Notes under the pieces: model-generated
What the model was told of the DNA's origin: nothing
Database searches by the model: none
Seen by the model: the letters and a program-made list of their open reading frames with translations, nothing else
Part shown: one piece after another, positions 34,522 through 41,746 of the stretch
Position numbering within the stretch: position 1 is the first letter of the stretch
How the letters are laid out: every line of letters starts with the position of its first letter
NCBI GenBank assembly: GCA_031549665.1
Contig: JAVBPJ010000001.1
Coordinates: 124,001-188,000, forward strand
DNA length: 64,000 nt
Reading direction: 5' to 3'
Source: Rikenella sp031549665
GTDB taxonomy: Bacteria; Bacteroidota; Bacteroidia; Bacteroidales; Rikenellaceae
Position numbers and translations under genes: made by a program

Positions 34522-35415
34522 ATGAGACACGACCGGATCCACCCCTCCGAAACTCCCGCCCCTGCGCCGCCGCCCAACCGAAAAGGGGCGCCGGACAAAG
34601 CGCCCCCGCGCCGCCCAAACCCGGGCCCGGCGGGGCGGCTGTCGCTCCCGTTCGACCCCACGCGCCGCCGGAAAGATGCGGGCGACTGGGTCTACCGGCA
34701 TCGCGTGGGCCTGCTGGTAACGGTGGTGCTCTACCTGGTGGCGGCCATCCTGTTCCTTTCGTACCGCATCGTGATCCGCGAGAACCCCAGCAATACGATG
34801 TACATCGACCTGGTCGACCCGCAGGAACTCATCCCGCCCGACGAAACGCCTAAACCGCAGGACCCGGACTTGCTGGACCCCGCCGACTACCAACAACTGC
34901 AAAACCGTATCTCGAACGACAACGCCAAGCTGGACCCCTCGCTCAAGGACGACCGGCGCTCGAACTCCCGCGACATCTACGACGAGGCGCAACGGGTGCA
35001 GCAACAACTCGCCGCCGGACGACAAGCCTACGAACAGGGAACAAAAGAACTGGAAGCCATGGCCAACCGCCGCCGAACCGCCACCTCGTCCGAACAAAAT
35101 GCTTCCGAAACGCTGCCCAAAAACGTGAAAGTACAAGGCAACGTTACGGTGCGCTACAACCTCGAAGGACGCTCGCACATCTACCTCCACGTGCCGGCCT
35201 ACCAATGCGAAAACCAGGGCGAAGTGATGGTCTCCATCACGGTCGACCCCCGGGGCCGCGTCATCTCGGCGTCGGTCGACAAAGCCTCCTCGACCGACGA
35301 TAACTGCATCCTCGAAATGGCGGTCAAAGCGGCCTACGCCTCCAGCTTCAACGTCGACCCCAAAGCCCCCGAAAAACAACGGGGAACCATCTCCTACATC
35401 TTCGTAAGGCAGTAA
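34522..35415 (+). CDS. TonB-like energy-transducer protein
   Basis: The 297-residue product has a Pro-rich basic N-terminal tail (residues 1-55), a single membrane helix (VGLLVTVVLYLVAAILFL, ~63-80), a Pro/Asp-rich and coiled linker (EELIPPDETPKPQDP; QQQLAAGRQAYEQG), and a C-terminal domain with the TonB-type strands (GEVMVSITVDPRGRVISASV ... MAVKAAYASSFN). Such proteins transfer proton-motive force to outer-membrane TonB-dependent channels. The N-terminal cytoplasmic tail is unusually long. The ATG at 34522 follows a -7 box by 7 nt; the TTG in front of it is not needed. It is divergent from lpxC. Confidence 0.8.
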   Translation: MRHDRIHPSETPAPAPPPNRKGAPDKAPPRRPNPGPAGRLSLPFDPTRRRKDAGDWVYRHRVGLLVTVVLYLVAAILFLSYRIVIRENPSNTMYIDLVDPQELIPPDETPKPQDPDLLDPADYQQLQNRISNDNAKLDPSLKDDRRSNSRDIYDEAQRVQQQLAAGRQAYEQGTKELEAMANRRRTATSSEQNASETLPKNVKVQGNVTVRYNLEGRSHIYLHVPAYQCENQGEVMVSITVDPRGRVISASVDKASSTDDNCILEMAVKAAYASSFNVDPKAPEKQRGTISYIFVRQ

Positions 35416-35462
35416 ACCCTGCGGGTCTTTTATTCTGATTTTTCTCCAACTGCGCTCAGTCC

Positions 35463-35545
35463 CCGTGTGCCCACGGCGGGCTTTCCTGTGTTTACTCTAA
35501 CTGCGCTCGGGCCGCGCCGGCCCCGCGTGCCCGCGGTGGGCTTTG
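35463..35545 (+). repeat. Two GC-hairpin modules, left end of copy A
   Basis: Each module begins with AACTGCGCTC. The first has hairpin CCGTG-TGCC-CACGG at 35463-35476. The second has GGGCCG-CGC-CGGCCC (35509-35523) followed by CCGCG-TGCC-CGCGG (35523-35536). Confidence 0.75.
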
Positions 35546-35590
35546 GGGTGTTTGTGTTGCTGGGTTGTGCCGGGTCGTTGGCTTGTGGTT

Positions 35591-35702
35591 GCGTTGGGAA
35601 CTACTGCGTAGTTTTGGCGATGGGCCGAGGAATGCTCACTCGAAAGCGAGCTTTCGTTCGCCTCCTCCACCCACCCCCAAAGCCTTCGGCTCTTCCCAAC
35701 GC
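35591..35702 (+). repeat. Unit I of copy A, 112 bp with terminal inverted repeats
   Basis: Ends GCGTTGGGAA (35591-35600) and TTCCCAACGC (35693-35702) are exact inverses. Inside are hairpins ACTAC-TGC-GTAGT (35600-35612) and CGAAAGCGAGCTTTCG (35641-35656). Most of the unit is nearly identical to 45434-45546 in reverse orientation. Confidence 0.85.
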
Positions 35703-35838
35703 AGCCAAAAATATATCTGCCGCCATCAAAGTCAACCAACATCAACACAGCGGACAAATGCCATGATCCAATAGCAGGACCAGTATGGCTGCTATCCGAC
35801 CGTTCGGTCAAACTTAGGCAAACCCTCCCCCCTTTGTG

Positions 35839-35939
35839 GAGTTGCGGCAAAGAGGTTTAGGTATTGCCGTAGTTGCAGCGGCGAGATTTGTTCAGCGGAA
35901 GAGTTACAGCGGACAGGTTTGCTGGGTGGAGGAGTTGCG
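35839..35939 (-). repeat. About 31-bp imperfect tandem repeats
   Basis: GAGTTGC-like starts recur at 35839, 35870, 35901 and 35932, each followed by a GGTTTG or ATTTGTTC core. Two such steps are also seen next to the unit II copies at 36225-36262 and 45289-45330. Confidence 0.55.
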
Positions 35940-36150
35940 GGACATCGGCAAATTTTCCGTGAGGAAGGCTTCCGAGTGAAAACTTGGTTTCAAGGGAACG
36001 GCCCGGTCTTAATTTCAGGTTGGCCGATCTTTTTACGAGACTACGTTTTCATTTTTTCAGGTCGAAGCTCGCGGGGGATGCTCCTAAGAGCAGGCCTCCG
36101 CAGGGCGGAGCTTCGGCCTGCCGGATCGCTACGCGACCCGAAAACAACTC
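35931..36150 (-). repeat. Diverged third copy of unit II
   Basis: GGAGTTGCG at 35931, then a stretch that matches the interior of copy B unit II, including GAAAACTTGGTTTC (35978-35991) in the place of its second hairpin. The far end is degenerate (CGAAAACAACTCTCC near 36138), with about 100 bp of additional sequence between. Confidence 0.5.
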
Positions 36151-36253
36151 TCCTGCTATTCGTCGGGTATTTTCACCAACCTGTTTTCTCAGACCGATCC
36201 AGGAGAACCGGCCCGAATCCCATTGAGCTGCAGTGGCGATATTTGTTCACGCG

Positions 36254-36368
36254 GGAGTTGCGGAACACCGCAGGTTTCGGAGAGGGCGGAATCTCCGAGC
36301 GAAAGTTTACTTTCAAGCGAGTGCGGTTCGGCTCCCGCCGAAAGGTACGGAACGTACCGCGCAACTCC
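36254..36368 (-). repeat. Unit II of copy A, 115 bp with terminal inverted repeats
   Basis: Ends GGAGTTGCG (36254-36262) and CGCAACTCC (36360-36368) are exact inverses. Inner hairpins are GGTACG-GAA-CGTACC (36344-36358) and GAAAGTTTACTTTC (36301-36314). Confidence 0.85.
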
Positions 36369-36400
36369 GGCAGGCCGAAAGTCGCACAAACTCAAGAAAG

Positions 36401-36495
36401 CCCACCGTGGGCACACGGACCGCCGCGGGCACGCGGGGCCAGTCCGGCCTGAGGACAGTTAGAGAAAAATCAGGATAAAAGACTCGAAGAGTCCT
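36401..36495 (-). repeat. GC-hairpin modules and terminator-like hairpin, right end of copy A
   Basis: Stems CCGTG/CACGG (36405-36418) and CCGCG/CGCGG (36423-36436), each with GGCA loops as read on the plus strand, then GGCC-AGTCC-GGCC (36437-36449). Further out is GACTC-GAA-GAGTC with four Ts on the minus strand (36477-36493), which also occurs in copy B near 45632-45648. Confidence 0.75.
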
Positions 36496-36531
36496 CGAGC
36501 GCAGTTAAGGCAGATTCAAGTGCAAGGGGTA

Positions 36532-38067
36532 TTATCCCAGGCGTTGGTGGGCGTGTGAGATGCGTTCGAGGGTTTCGGGTCGTCCGATGAGTTCGGCGAT
36601 TTCGAACAGCGAGGCTCCGGCGCTGGCGCCGACCAGGGCCAGGCGGAACGTATTCATGATCTGTCCCATGGGGAGGCCCTGTCGGGTGATCCACTCTTTG
36701 ATGGCCGTTTCGAGAGCGGGGGCGGTAAATTCCTCGGCTCGGGCCAGTTCGCGGCCCAGTTCGACCAGTCGGGCGGGGTTGTCGCCTTTCCAGAATTTTT
36801 CGACCGCTTTGGGGTCGTACGAGACAGGGGCTTCGAAGAAGTAGCCGGACAGTTCCCAGAAATCGGACACGAAGGTAGCCCGTTCCTTGACCAGGCCCAC
36901 GATTCGTTCCACTTTGGCGGTAGGGATTTCGATGCCCCGTTGGCGGAGTGTGGGCAGGAAGAGCGCGGCCAGTTCCGCGTTGGATTTTTGGTGGAGGTAG
37001 TGCGCGTTGAACCAGCGGGCTTTTTCGGGGTCGAAGCGCGATCCCGATTTCCCGACTTTTTCGAGCGAGAAGAGGGCGATGAGTTCGTCCATCGAGAAAA
37101 TTTCCCGGTCGGGGGCCGCTTCGCCCGGGTTCCACCCCAGCAGGGCCAGCATGTTGACCACCGCTTCGGGGAAGTAGCCGTCTTCGCGGTAGCCGCGGGA
37201 ACTTTCGCCCTCGGCGGGGTTCCACTGGAGGGGGAAAACGGGGAAGCCCAGTTTGTCGCCGTCGCGTTTGCTGAGTTTGCCGCCGCCCGAGGGTTTGAGC
37301 AGCAGGGGCAGGTGGGCGAACAGCGGCATGCGCTCTTCCCATCCGAAGGCGCGGTAGAGCATCACGTGGAGCGGCAGCGAGGGGAGCCACTCTTCGCCGC
37401 GGATCACGTGCGAGATGTCCATCAGGCGGTCGTCCACGATGTTGGCCAGGTGGTAGGTGGGCAGGGCGTCCGACGATTTGTAGAGCACCTTGTCGTCGAG
37501 GGTCGAGCTGTGTACCGTTACCTCGCCGCGGATCAGGTCGTTCATGCGGATTTCCACGTCGGCCGGCATCCGGAAGCGGATCACGTAGGGGTCGCCGTTT
37601 TCGAGGCGTTGTTGCAGCGCCCCGGGGGTCATTCCCAGCGAGGTGTCCATGCCCTCGCGCACGGCGTGGTTGTACGCAAAGGCCTCGCCGCGCACCTCGG
37701 CTTCGCGGCGCAGGGTGTCGAGCGCTTCGGCCGAGTCGAACGCGTAGTAGGCGTGTCCGCTCTCGACCAGTTGCAGGGCGTATTGCAGGTAGAGTTCGCG
37801 CCGTTCGCTTTGTCGGTATGGGGCATGGGGGCCGCCCACGCCCACTCCTTCGTCGATTTCGATGCCGCACCAGTGCAACGATTCGACGATGTACTCTTCG
37901 GCGCCCGGCACAAAGCGTTGCGAATCGGTGTCTTCGATCCGGAGCAGGAACTTGCCGCCGTGCCGGCGGGCGAACAGGTAGTTGTACAGGGCGGTTCGCA
38001 CGCCGCCGATGTGCAGCGGGCCGGTGGGGCTGGGGGCAAAGCGTACGCGAACGGGTCGTGTCATCAT
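36532..38067 (-). CDS. gltX: Glutamyl-tRNA synthetase
   Basis: A 511-residue class I aminoacyl-tRNA synthetase charging tRNA-Glu. The HIGH motif is HIGG (in PTGPLHIGGVRTA, residues ~14-26) and the KMSKS loop is KLSKR in GGGKLSKRDGDKLG. The catalytic domain is followed by the all-helical anticodon-binding part. Two Mets open the frame (38067 and 38064) and cannot be distinguished. A near-consensus box TACCTTCG lies at 38087-38094 on the minus strand. Its 3' end meets structured repeat copy A. Confidence 0.96.
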   Translation of the reverse strand: MMTRPVRVRFAPSPTGPLHIGGVRTALYNYLFARRHGGKFLLRIEDTDSQRFVPGAEEYIVESLHWCGIEIDEGVGVGGPHAPYRQSERRELYLQYALQLVESGHAYYAFDSAEALDTLRREAEVRGEAFAYNHAVREGMDTSLGMTPGALQQRLENGDPYVIRFRMPADVEIRMNDLIRGEVTVHSSTLDDKVLYKSSDALPTYHLANIVDDRLMDISHVIRGEEWLPSLPLHVMLYRAFGWEERMPLFAHLPLLLKPSGGGKLSKRDGDKLGFPVFPLQWNPAEGESSRGYREDGYFPEAVVNMLALLGWNPGEAAPDREIFSMDELIALFSLEKVGKSGSRFDPEKARWFNAHYLHQKSNAELAALFLPTLRQRGIEIPTAKVERIVGLVKERATFVSDFWELSGYFFEAPVSYDPKAVEKFWKGDNPARLVELGRELARAEEFTAPALETAIKEWITRQGLPMGQIMNTFRLALVGASAGASLFEIAELIGRPETLERISHAHQRLG

Positions 38068-38169
38068 GCGTGGTTGAATTTGGGGGCGAAGGTACGAAAA
38101 AATCGGAGCCCCTCCCCCGCGCGGAACTCCGAAAAGGGGATTACCGTCCCTTGCTTTCGTGCGACAAGC

Positions 38170-38202
38170 GGCGGGCCGCCCCGAATCACGGGGCGGCCCG
38201 CC
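38170..38202. terminator. Terminator-like hairpin after the first fimbrillin cassette
   Basis: GGCGGGCCGCCCC (38170-38182) pairs exactly with 38190-38202 around GAATCAC. The hairpin at 39514-39544 has the same loop and nearly the same stem. Confidence 0.65.
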
Positions 38203-38209
38203 AATGAGG

Positions 38210-39226
38210 TCACCGAATTGGATGTAAAGGGATCATAAGGGTAACGCGGTAGCGATGCCCGGGCAGGAAACCGCCAACGGGAACATACCTGCTCCCTCCC
38301 GGAAAGGAGCGTCCGTCGTAAACGGTAACGAAACTGACTTTCTTCCCCGCTTCCGTGGCGTTGAGTCTTACCAACATATAAGCCGTATAGGTCTCCCCAC
38401 TTGCCAACACCATTCCTCCGTTTTGAAAATTCAGGTTCATCTGGCGTGTGGAGTATGGGTCTGCGGTATTCATGCGTTGTTCCGGTGATGATCCGTAAGA
38501 GGGAACAATCTCCACCGTTCTCCAGAATCCGATGGATCCTACGATGTTGTCATCCATTATTACCAAGAGGCGATCGGCCCTGATGGTGCTGTCAGCGATC
38601 TGGTTCGTTATGTCGATCTGTAGCAGGGTAAAGCAGTGGCTGAGTGTCAGGGGAGAGGGCAGGGTCGCTGTGTAATTGGGGGTGTTGACCATGAAGCAGT
38701 GCGGGCCGATGTGATCGGCGTTTCCGCTGGCGCTTTGTTTCTGCGGATTGGGAATTGTGTGGGATATTACATCCAGGTCTTCGTCGTAGGTCGTAAAGTG
38801 GTTGTCGGGGAACCATGCGATGTACCCTGCCGCATTGGGAAGCGACCCGCTAAAGGTGGCGGTGGTTTCGCCCGCTCCGCCTACCAGCGGGTGGCTGACC
38901 TTGCCGGAAAAAGAACCCGAAGAGGGTGGAAAAACCATCTTGCGCGTCCCGTAACAGGTTGCGATCGTATCTCCGGCACTCCAAAGCATTTGTGCGCCGC
39001 TGGCGCTGACGGTGCCCATGTGCAGGCGGGTTTTTGGGGGTTCGTCGCTCCAGGGCAGCAGTTCGAAGCCGCAGTCGGCGGCGGCTTTGGTGGCCGCGGG
39101 GTCGGCGCTTTGCTTGATGGTGGCGGTGAAAGTCCTTCCGCCGCCGGGCGGGGGGGCGTTCGGGGTCTCCTCGGTACACCCGCATGCCAGCGAGGCGGCG
39201 GCGAGGATGAGAGCTATTTTCTTCAT
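38210..39226 (-). CDS. Fimbrillin-like (Mfa/FimA family) lipoprotein, paralog 1
   Basis: The 338-residue product starts with a lipoprotein-type signal peptide (MKKIALILAAASLACGC), and the mature part has fimbrillin character: the sequence before the first domain ends with ATKAAADCG..., and a C-terminal strand region with the pattern of fimbrillins (YVPVGGFLPGHRYRVTLMI). In this family, Arg-type proteases remove an N-terminal segment and the subunits polymerise by strand exchange into surface fimbriae. It is clearly similar along its length to the protein at 39570-40556, so the two arose by tandem duplication. The lipobox is atypical (Cys15 or Cys17). It is preceded by a 50-codon ORF. Confidence 0.75.
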   Translation of the reverse strand: MKKIALILAAASLACGCTEETPNAPPPGGGRTFTATIKQSADPAATKAAADCGFELLPWSDEPPKTRLHMGTVSASGAQMLWSAGDTIATCYGTRKMVFPPSSGSFSGKVSHPLVGGAGETTATFSGSLPNAAGYIAWFPDNHFTTYDEDLDVISHTIPNPQKQSASGNADHIGPHCFMVNTPNYTATLPSPLTLSHCFTLLQIDITNQIADSTIRADRLLVIMDDNIVGSIGFWRTVEIVPSYGSSPEQRMNTADPYSTRQMNLNFQNGGMVLASGETYTAYMLVRLNATEAGKKVSFVTVYDGRSFPGGSRYVPVGGFLPGHRYRVTLMIPLHPIR

Positions 39227-39248
39227 GTTGTTCAGGCGTTTTTACGAT

Positions 39249-39401
39249 TTACCATACGCCTCCGTCGGGGAAGCTCGGGTCGCCTCCGGTGTCGAACGAT
39301 TGTGCGAATCCTTTTTCCACGGCGACTTCGCACACCTCGGCGCGAGGCGCGGCATATTCGGGGCTTTGTGGCTGCCGGGCAGCGGATAGTTGTTCTTCCA
39401 T
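39249..39401 (-). CDS. Small 50-residue protein upstream of fimbrillin paralog 1
   Basis: ATG at 39401, TAA at 39249, 22 nt before the fimbrillin ATG. The product is acidic: EYAAPRAEVCEVAVEKGF in the middle, a Gly/Asp tail, and a final Trp. About 75% of it is identical to the paralog at 40577-40729, and the differences lie at the N-terminus and in the tail, so it is a real, selected gene. A consensus promoter ends 4 nt before the ATG, so the mRNA would be leaderless. Its function is unknown; short proteins ending in GDW/DW-like residues with an EVAVE..GFA core occur widely in Bacteroidales as hypothetical proteins (recalled, not checked). Confidence 0.7.
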   Translation of the reverse strand: MEEQLSAARQPQSPEYAAPRAEVCEVAVEKGFAQSFDTGGDPSFPDGGVW

Positions 39402-39405
39402 GTGC

Positions 39406-39436
39406 CAAAGTTATACTGATTTTCAATAAATAACAA
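39406..39436 (-). promoter_or_regulatory. Promoter of fimbrillin cassette 1
   Basis: On the minus strand TTG (39434-39436), exactly 20 nt, and TAACTTTG (39406-39413). The box ends 4 nt before the small ORF's ATG. Confidence 0.75.
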
Positions 39437-39513
39437 GTACTTATGTTGGATTGGCAAGACCGACTGCAATCGGCCTTTTTTGAGCAAAATAGTATGATTC
39501 GTTCAATAAAGCG

Positions 39514-39544
39514 GCGAGCCGCCCCGAATCACGGGGCGGCTCGC
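39514..39544. terminator. Terminator-like hairpin after the second fimbrillin cassette
   Basis: GCGAGCCGCCCC (39514-39525) pairs exactly with 39533-39544 around GAATCAC, the same loop as at 38183-38189. Confidence 0.65.
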
Positions 39545-39569
39545 TCAAGAGGTAAGGAACACTGCCGGA

Positions 39570-40556
39570 TTAGTCTGGCTGATTGATCGTAACGGTAGTG
39601 CGGTAGCGCGCCCCGAGCGTGAAACCGCCGGTGGGGATCGTCTTATTCCCTTCTCCTGCCGGATAGGCACCGCCAAGTCCCGGGATGTTGAGGTTGAAAA
39701 AAGCCGTTTCCCCCTCTTCCGTATAGTTAGTTCTTAGCAGCATATAGCCCCTGTAGGTGCCGCCCGCCGGCACCGTCGCTCCGCCGGTGTTCAGGGTGAC
39801 GGTGGCTACCGGAGTGGCCGTATTCAGACTTGCGGACCCTCCAATCCCCATAGGGGGGTACATTGCCGCCACAGTCCAAAAGCCGGATGTTGGACTGGCA
39901 TTGTCCATCGTTAGTGAGACGCTGTTGAGGGTAATGGGGGTAGGCAACGTATTCAGGATGTCGATCTGCAGCAGGGTGAAAAAATGAGTGAGCGTCAAGG
40001 GAGGAGCGGTAAGTCCGCCGAAAAGAGGGACATTCGTCATGAAGCAGTGCGGGCCGATGTGATCGGTGTTGCCGCTGGCGGTTTGCACCTGCGGATTGGG
40101 GAGCGTGTGGGATATTGAGCTGGAACTGAAAACCGTCGAAGCGTTGTCGGGGAAATAAGCGAAACTGCCACTCAGCGTTCCGCTGAAAGTGGCGGTGGTT
40201 TCGCCCGCTCCGCCTACCAGCGGGTGGCTGACTTTGGAGAAAGAACCGGGCGTGGGAAATGGAAACATCATTCCGGGTGTTATGTTACCGGTTGCGATCA
40301 CATCGCTCGCGCTCCAAAGCATTTGTACGCCGTTGGCGTCGATGGTGCCTGTGTGCAGGCGGGTTCTGGGGGCTTCGTCGTTCCAGGGCAACAGCTCGAA
40401 CCCGCAGTCGGCGGCGGCTTTGGTGGCCGCGGGGTCGACGCTTTGTTCGACGGTGGCGGTGAAGGTTTTTCCACCGGGCAGGTTGTCGTTCAGGTTTTCT
40501 TTGGTACACCCGCATGCCAACGAGGCAGTGGCGAGGATGATGGCAATCTTCTTCAT
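39570..40556 (-). CDS. Fimbrillin-like (Mfa/FimA family) lipoprotein, paralog 2
   Basis: A 328-residue paralog of the protein at 38210-39226: the first 120 residues are closely similar (signal peptide MKKIAIILATASLACGC, FELLPWNDEAPRTRLHTG, VSHPLVGGAGETTATFSG), while the C-terminal half has diverged, with many Thr/Pro/Gly-rich strands and loops. Same reasoning for function: a subunit or anchor of a fimbria on the cell surface. The start is the ATG at 40556, giving the signal peptide; the longer open frame covers the small ORF and intergenic DNA. Duplication of the gene together with its small upstream ORF and downstream hairpin made this locus. Confidence 0.75.
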   Translation of the reverse strand: MKKIAIILATASLACGCTKENLNDNLPGGKTFTATVEQSVDPAATKAAADCGFELLPWNDEAPRTRLHTGTIDANGVQMLWSASDVIATGNITPGMMFPFPTPGSFSKVSHPLVGGAGETTATFSGTLSGSFAYFPDNASTVFSSSSISHTLPNPQVQTASGNTDHIGPHCFMTNVPLFGGLTAPPLTLTHFFTLLQIDILNTLPTPITLNSVSLTMDNASPTSGFWTVAAMYPPMGIGGSASLNTATPVATVTLNTGGATVPAGGTYRGYMLLRTNYTEEGETAFFNLNIPGLGGAYPAGEGNKTIPTGGFTLGARYRTTVTINQPD

Positions 40557-40576
40557 GTTGTTCAGGCTTTTACGAA

Positions 40577-40729
40577 TTACCATACAATGTCTCCTGTGAA
40601 ACTCGGGTCGCCTCCGGTACCGAACGACTCGGCGAATCCTTTTTCCACGGCGACCTCGCACACCTCAACGCGAGGCGCTGCGTACTCCGGGGTTTGTGGC
40701 TGCACGGCAGCCGGGGTTTGTTCTTTCAT
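40577..40729 (-). CDS. Small 50-residue protein upstream of fimbrillin paralog 2
   Basis: ATG at 40729, TAA at 40577, 20 nt before the fimbrillin ATG. Same length, acidic core (EYAAPRVEVCEVAVEKGF) and final Trp as the paralog at 39249-39401. Many codons differ at third positions, for example around the Pro-Gln-rich N-terminal part, which supports translation of both. Confidence 0.7.
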   Translation of the reverse strand: MKEQTPAAVQPQTPEYAAPRVEVCEVAVEKGFAESFGTGGDPSFTGDIVW

Positions 40730-41029
40730 GGGGGTAAAAATGGGGTTTACGGGCGATCAATCCGTCCGGGTTTTACACGGCGCCGCTTGGCGTACGCCGA
40801 AAGGGCCGTGAACAAGGCCGGACTTGGAGGCAAAGGTATGAAAGAAACCGAAAGACAACTCCTCTCAAATCAAAAAAATGAAACGGCGGAGCATACGGCG
40901 CGTCGCGCCGAGGCGATACCCGTTACGGATAACTGTAACTTCGGTAGTGTTGCCTTGTTAACGAACGATGCGCATCGAAACCGGCACTGCCGATCCGATA
41001 CGCATCGTAATAAGGGGTTCGAGGGAGGG
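40730..41029. other. 300-bp stretch between fimbrillin cassette 2 and rpmA
   Basis: No gene seen. A minus-strand promoter candidate lies at 40831-40858. Near the rpmA side, ACGATGCG (40965) and CGCATCGT (about 41001) can pair around a 30-nt loop, and the stretch could end the rpmA transcript, but no T-tract follows. Confidence 0.5.
40831..40858 (-). promoter_or_regulatory. Candidate promoter of fimbrillin cassette 2
   Basis: On the minus strand TACCTTTG (40831-40838) is exact; TTG at 40856-40858 gives a short 17-nt spacer. About 100 nt of leader precede the small ORF. Confidence 0.5.
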
Positions 41030-41290
41030 TTATTCGGCGGTCGGGGTAACCGATACGAACGACTTTCCGTCGGCTTTTTTCTTGAAGCAGATGGTGCCGT
41101 CCACCAGTGCGAACAGGGTGTGGTCTTTGCCGATACCTACGTTTTCGCCGGGGTTGTGCACGGTTCCGCGCTGACGTACAATGATGTTGCCTGCTTTGGC
41201 GACTTGCCCTCCGAAGAGTTTCACGCCCAGCCGTTTGCTTTCTGATTCGCGTCCGTTCTTCGAACTGCCGACGCCTTTCTTGTGTGCCAT
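41030..41290 (-). CDS. rpmA: 50S ribosomal protein L27
   Basis: 86 residues, beginning MAHKKGVGSSKNGRES with the flexible N-terminus that reaches the peptidyl-transferase centre. The L27 body (GVKLFGGQVAKAGNIIVRQRGT, HNPGENVGIGKDHTLFAL) is complete. It directly follows rplU, the normal L21-L27 order. Confidence 0.97.
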   Translation of the reverse strand: MAHKKGVGSSKNGRESESKRLGVKLFGGQVAKAGNIIVRQRGTVHNPGENVGIGKDHTLFALVDGTICFKKKADGKSFVSVTPTAE

Positions 41291-41315
41291 GTTTCGTTCC
41301 TTTGCTTAAAGTGGG

Positions 41316-41627
41316 TTACTGGGCAATGTTGTCGATCACGATCTGCGTGAGGCATTGGCGGTGTCCGTTCTGGACCTGATAGCCTTTGCGGCGACGCTTC
41401 TTGAAGACGATCACTTTGTCGTCCTTGAGGTGTCGAAGCACGGTAGCTTCCACTTTGGCGTCTTTTACTGTAGGTGCGCCAACTGCAACCTTTCCGTCAT
41501 TGTCAATTAGCAGGACTTTGTCGAAGCTCACGCTGGTGCCTTCGGCATCAGCAAGACGGTGAACATAAAGCTTCCGACCCTTCTCAACTTTGAATTGTTG
41601 ACCTGCAATTTCTACGATAGCATACAT
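41316..41627 (-). CDS. rplU: 50S ribosomal protein L21
   Basis: 103 residues with the L21 signature (MYAIVEIAGQQFKVEKG and KVIVFKKRRRKGYQVQNGHRQ). It binds 23S rRNA next to L20. It has its own consensus promoter and is followed 25 nt later by rpmA. Confidence 0.97.
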   Translation of the reverse strand: MYAIVEIAGQQFKVEKGRKLYVHRLADAEGTSVSFDKVLLIDNDGKVAVGAPTVKDAKVEATVLRHLKDDKVIVFKKRRRKGYQVQNGHRQCLTQIVIDNIAQ

Positions 41628-41662
41628 CTGTTTTGCTCGCTTTTTTTGGTTTTAGGGGACGG

Positions 41663-41693
41663 CAAAGATAGAGACTTCATTTCGAACTTCCAA
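41663..41693 (-). promoter_or_regulatory. Promoter of rplU-rpmA
   Basis: On the minus strand TTG (41691-41693), exactly 20 nt, and TATCTTTG (41663-41670), 35 nt before the ATG. Confidence 0.75.
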
Positions 41694-41731
41694 CTTTTCA
41701 ACGAAATAAAACCGCACTCCGAAAAAAAACG

Positions 41732-41739
41732 TACCTTTG
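41732..41739 (+). promoter_or_regulatory. -7 box before dnaX
   Basis: Exact TACCTTTG ending 7 nt before the dnaX ATG. No -33 TTG. Confidence 0.5.
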
Positions 41740-41746
41740 TTTCCGC

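Larger units (their letters stand above)
35440..36510 (-). repeat. Composite structured repeat element, copy A
   Basis: About 1.07 kb of intergenic DNA between the convergent ends of the TonB-like gene and gltX. Read on the minus strand its order of parts is the same as that of copy B at 45,050-45,680 read on the plus strand: paired GC hairpins, a unit with GGAGTTGCG ends, a variable middle, a unit with GCGTTGGGAA ends in opposite orientation, then GC hairpins. A is longer because of an additional, diverged unit and 31-bp tandem repeats (35839-36150). The short open frames here are Arg/Pro/Ala-rich and vary in phase between copies, so they are not taken as genes. I see no transposase or flanking target duplication. 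Confidence 0.8.

Noticed and set aside
35591..35702. Integron attC site reading of unit I
   Set aside because: The end sequences do not fit the RYYYAAC/GTTRRRY boxes, and there is no integrase or cassette ORF.
35839..35939. A CRISPR-like array of 31-bp steps
   Set aside because: The steps are imperfect and contiguous, with no unique spacers, and there are no cas genes in the window.
35497..36462. Arg/Pro/Gly-rich short ORFs in repeat copy A, and similar ones in copy B at 45,005-45,709
   Set aside because: They coincide with hairpin modules, exist in several frames and both strands, and do not keep one frame between copies.
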